Origin: Chrysochromulina tobinii
Lineage: Eukaryota; Haptophyta; Prymnesiales; Chrysochromulinaceae
Length of the DNA: 17,971 nt
Direction of reading: 5' to 3'
Assembly: GCA_001275005.1 (NCBI GenBank)
Contig: JWZX01000456.1
Span: 1 to 17,971 of the forward strand
The translations under genes and the position numbers were made by a program. A model generated the notes under the pieces. It ran no database searches. It was not told the DNA's origin and saw nothing but the letters and a program-made list of their open reading frames with translations. This document shows, in pieces, positions 16,841-17,971 of this stretch (position 1 is the stretch's first letter; every line of letters begins with the position of its first letter).

Positions 16841-16895
16841 GGGGGGGGCGTTGCCCCCCCCGGGAGGGGGGGCCGGCCCCCCCCGGGAGGGGGGG
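16841..16895. repeat. Duplicated G/C palindrome
   Basis: A run of eight G is followed by two identical 19-mers, eight C then GGGA then seven G, at 16854-16872 and 16877-16895, separated by CCGG. Each copy and the whole block can fold back on itself. It is flanked on the left by ACAAAAAGTTGGGAAACCTC. The whole looks like part of a dispersed repeat rather than coding sequence. Confidence 0.8.
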
Positions 16896-16985
16896 AGCAC
16901 TTAGGCCACGTGTTTAGGGGCCAGCTCTCTTTCCGATATCCGGGGCCGCCTGAGCGGTAAAGTGGGGGAATCTGGCTAGATTCCT

Positions 16986-17212
16986 GACATGTCCAGGAAA
17001 ATGAGATTTTCCTGGATGTCCGGGGTCCAGGGGGCTGGGCCGTTCCAGCCACGGTCAGGGTGACCCAGTGTATGTTGAAACGGACTTTTCGAGTGGGACG
17101 CGATGAGGACCGCGACCCTTTCAAACCCCGCCCCCACGAAGGCAAAACAGTGGTTTCGAACCGGGTAAAACCCGGTTTACCTGAACTTTTTCACGCGAAA
17201 CCCGGGTAAACC
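16986..17212. repeat. Cluster of inverted repeats (hairpins)
   Basis: At least five potential hairpins are visible. TCCAGGAAAA pairs with TTTTCCTGGA (16992-17001 and 17007-17016), extendable by GACA/TGTC with a two-base bulge. GGCTGG pairs with CCAGCC (17033-17038, 17045-17050). GGTCA pairs with TGACC (17053-17057, 17061-17065). AACCGGGT pairs with ACCCGGTT across three bases (17159-17166, 17170-17177). GGTTTACC pairs with GGTAAACC (17174-17181, 17205-17212); this is mutually exclusive with the previous one. The cluster ends 21 bp before the start codon of the next gene. Confidence 0.8.
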
Positions 17213-17233
17213 TGGACCGTACCTGGGTGAGCG

Positions 17234-17713
17234 ATGCCGGAGCTCATTCGTGGCACTTGTGCTAACTGCGAGGCGGAGGAGGTCATCCTCAAGTACGCTC
17301 GGCACACGATGTGCAGCAAGTACGCGTGTCAGGCGGCCGCGCACTTGCTCGTCATCGCTCGCAGGTCCAAGGCGCAGAGTGAAGAGCGCAATCCAAAGGC
17401 AGCAGCGCCAACGTATTGCTACAAGATCCACTCCATCCACGGCCAGCGCGACGTGGATCCGGGGCAGTTGACAGCGAAGAAACGCCGAAACGCCGTTGAC
17501 GACGCCGACTATGAGGATGCGTACCTGGTGCACGGTGACTTTGGTGAAGACTCTGACGACGATGGCTACAAGGACACGCGCTGGGTGCTGCTCAGTGACA
17601 TCCTCACCTTGAGCGCGAGGGACTTGAAGGTAGTGGTCACGTACGAGAAGATGCTGAACAAGCGGCAGGAGAATAAGCGGCGCGCGCTCGAGGTTGCGGG
17701 TGATGAGGAGTGA
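17234..17713 (+). CDS. Unknown protein with N-terminal Cys4 motif and acidic middle
   Basis: A complete 159-residue frame from ATG to TGA. The N-terminus holds CX2CX14CX4C (Cys9, Cys12, Cys27, Cys32; CANCEAEEV...HTMCSKYAC), a likely zinc-binding treble-clef or ribbon. A middle acidic segment (DDADYEDAYLVHGDFGEDSDDDG, positions about 89-111) leads to DTRWVLLSDILTLS, a pattern seen in chromo/SH3-like small barrels. The C-terminus is a charged helix (YEKMLNKRQENKRRALE). Codon use and GC content look less extreme than in the large genes of the window. I do not recognise the family. Zinc binding and a possible nucleic-acid or chromatin role are inference. The hairpin-rich repeat immediately upstream may mean that the gene lies in or beside a mobile element. 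Confidence 0.6.
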   Translation: MPELIRGTCANCEAEEVILKYARHTMCSKYACQAAAHLLVIARRSKAQSEERNPKAAAPTYCYKIHSIHGQRDVDPGQLTAKKRRNAVDDADYEDAYLVHGDFGEDSDDDGYKDTRWVLLSDILTLSARDLKVVVTYEKMLNKRQENKRRALEVAGDEE

Positions 17714-17865
17714 AGTGAAGGGCTCCATTTCCGACGGGGCCGATGATCGGGGCCCATAAAGGACGTTAGTCGGGCGCGGCGCGCGCTGTAACGGCGCTTT
17801 GTCTTCTACTATAACACAATACAATCCCAACGATTATTCTTATGTGCATATGCTATACACACGAG
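17714..17865. other. 3' flank of the Cys4 gene
   Basis: A short non-coding stretch that becomes AT-rich after 17800 (CTTCTACTATAACACAATACAATCC). This probably holds the 3' end of the Cys4 transcript and possibly the 5' side of the next gene. Confidence 0.3.
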
Positions 17866-17971
17866 ATGTCCTGCAAATCCAAAAGCACTGAAGGCGACGG
17901 GGGCGGCGGCGACGGCGGCGGCGACGGCGGCGGCGACGGGCGCGGCGGTGACGTCGGCGGGGGGGGGGGCG
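17866..17971 (+). CDS. Possible start of a Gly/Asp-rich protein, partial at right edge
   Basis: An ATG at 17866 opens a frame that stays open to the window end, reading MSCKSKSTEGDG and then Gly/Asp repeats. Only 35 codons are visible and most are minisatellite, so this may simply be repeat DNA. The preceding AT-rich stretch would fit a promoter. Confidence 0.2.
   Translation, partial: MSCKSKSTEGDGGGGDGGGDGGGDGRGGDVGGGGG
17892..17971. repeat. 12-bp GGCGGCGGCGAC minisatellite
   Basis: Three in-register units of GGCGGCGGCGAC are followed by degenerate GGC/GAC sequence and a run of G at the right edge. The repeat probably continues outside the window. Confidence 0.8.

Noticed and set aside
16801-17145. 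114-codon minus-strand open frame across the hairpin cluster
   Set aside because: It is made of Gly/Pro runs from the G/C palindrome and inverted repeats. I treat it as repeat DNA, although copies of such frames may appear as predicted proteins elsewhere.
17892-17971. Regular repeats as a possible CRISPR array
   Set aside because: The unit is 12 bp with no unique spacers, and the genome is eukaryotic. It is a simple minisatellite.

Overview
This window looks like nuclear DNA from a gene-dense, GC-rich unicellular eukaryote, most likely an alga or related protist. The lines of evidence are GT-AG introns of about 100 nt in two genes, large low-complexity Ala/Pro/Ser-rich proteins, and eukaryote-type proteins (a CtBP-family dehydrogenase, IQ/EF-hand-like and C2-repeat proteins, an FHA domain, ankyrin-type repeats of the kind common in algae). 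There are no bacterial operons, ribosome-binding sites or RNA genes that I can see. A haptophyte or stramenopile is my guess; the sequence does not settle it.

Layout, left to right. (1) Minus strand, running off the left edge: a 2-oxoglutarate/Fe(II) oxygenase with one intron, a Lys-Pro-Ala linker, an Asp run and the start of a PDZ-like domain. (2) Diverging from it on the plus strand, 2107-5772: a 1221-residue protein with an IQ motif and a degenerate EF-hand-like region, then a long disordered tail. (3) After 344 bp holding a diverged tandem duplication, a short minus-strand gene (6117-6374, 85 aa) of probable beta-grasp type. (4) Minus strand 6626-7830: a CtBP-like D-2-hydroxyacid dehydrogenase with one phase-1 intron and all catalytic residues. 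(5) Minus strand 8317-13497: a 1726-residue protein with an Ala-rich N-terminus followed by five C2-like modules resembling RPGRIP1/RPGRIP1L. (6) Divergent from it across 163 bp, 13661-14530: a Met/Gln/Pro-rich then Ser/Arg-rich protein of unknown function. (7) Minus strand 14941-16302: an FHA-methyltransferase-ankyrin fusion. (8) A 931-bp gap with short tandem repeats, a duplicated G/C palindrome and a series of hairpins, leading directly into a plus-strand gene (17234-17713) for an unknown protein with a Cys4 motif. The window ends in a GGC/GAC-rich minisatellite.

The genes do not form an evident pathway. Two of them (the IQ/EF-hand-like protein and the C2-repeat protein) have architectures typical of ciliary or flagellar proteins, so a loose ciliary flavour is possible but unproven. 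The most unusual content is the domain fusions (oxygenase-PDZ, FHA-methyltransferase-ankyrin), the five-module C2 protein and the hairpin-rich element upstream of the orphan Cys4 gene. I found no defence system, transposase, CRISPR array, tRNA or rRNA.
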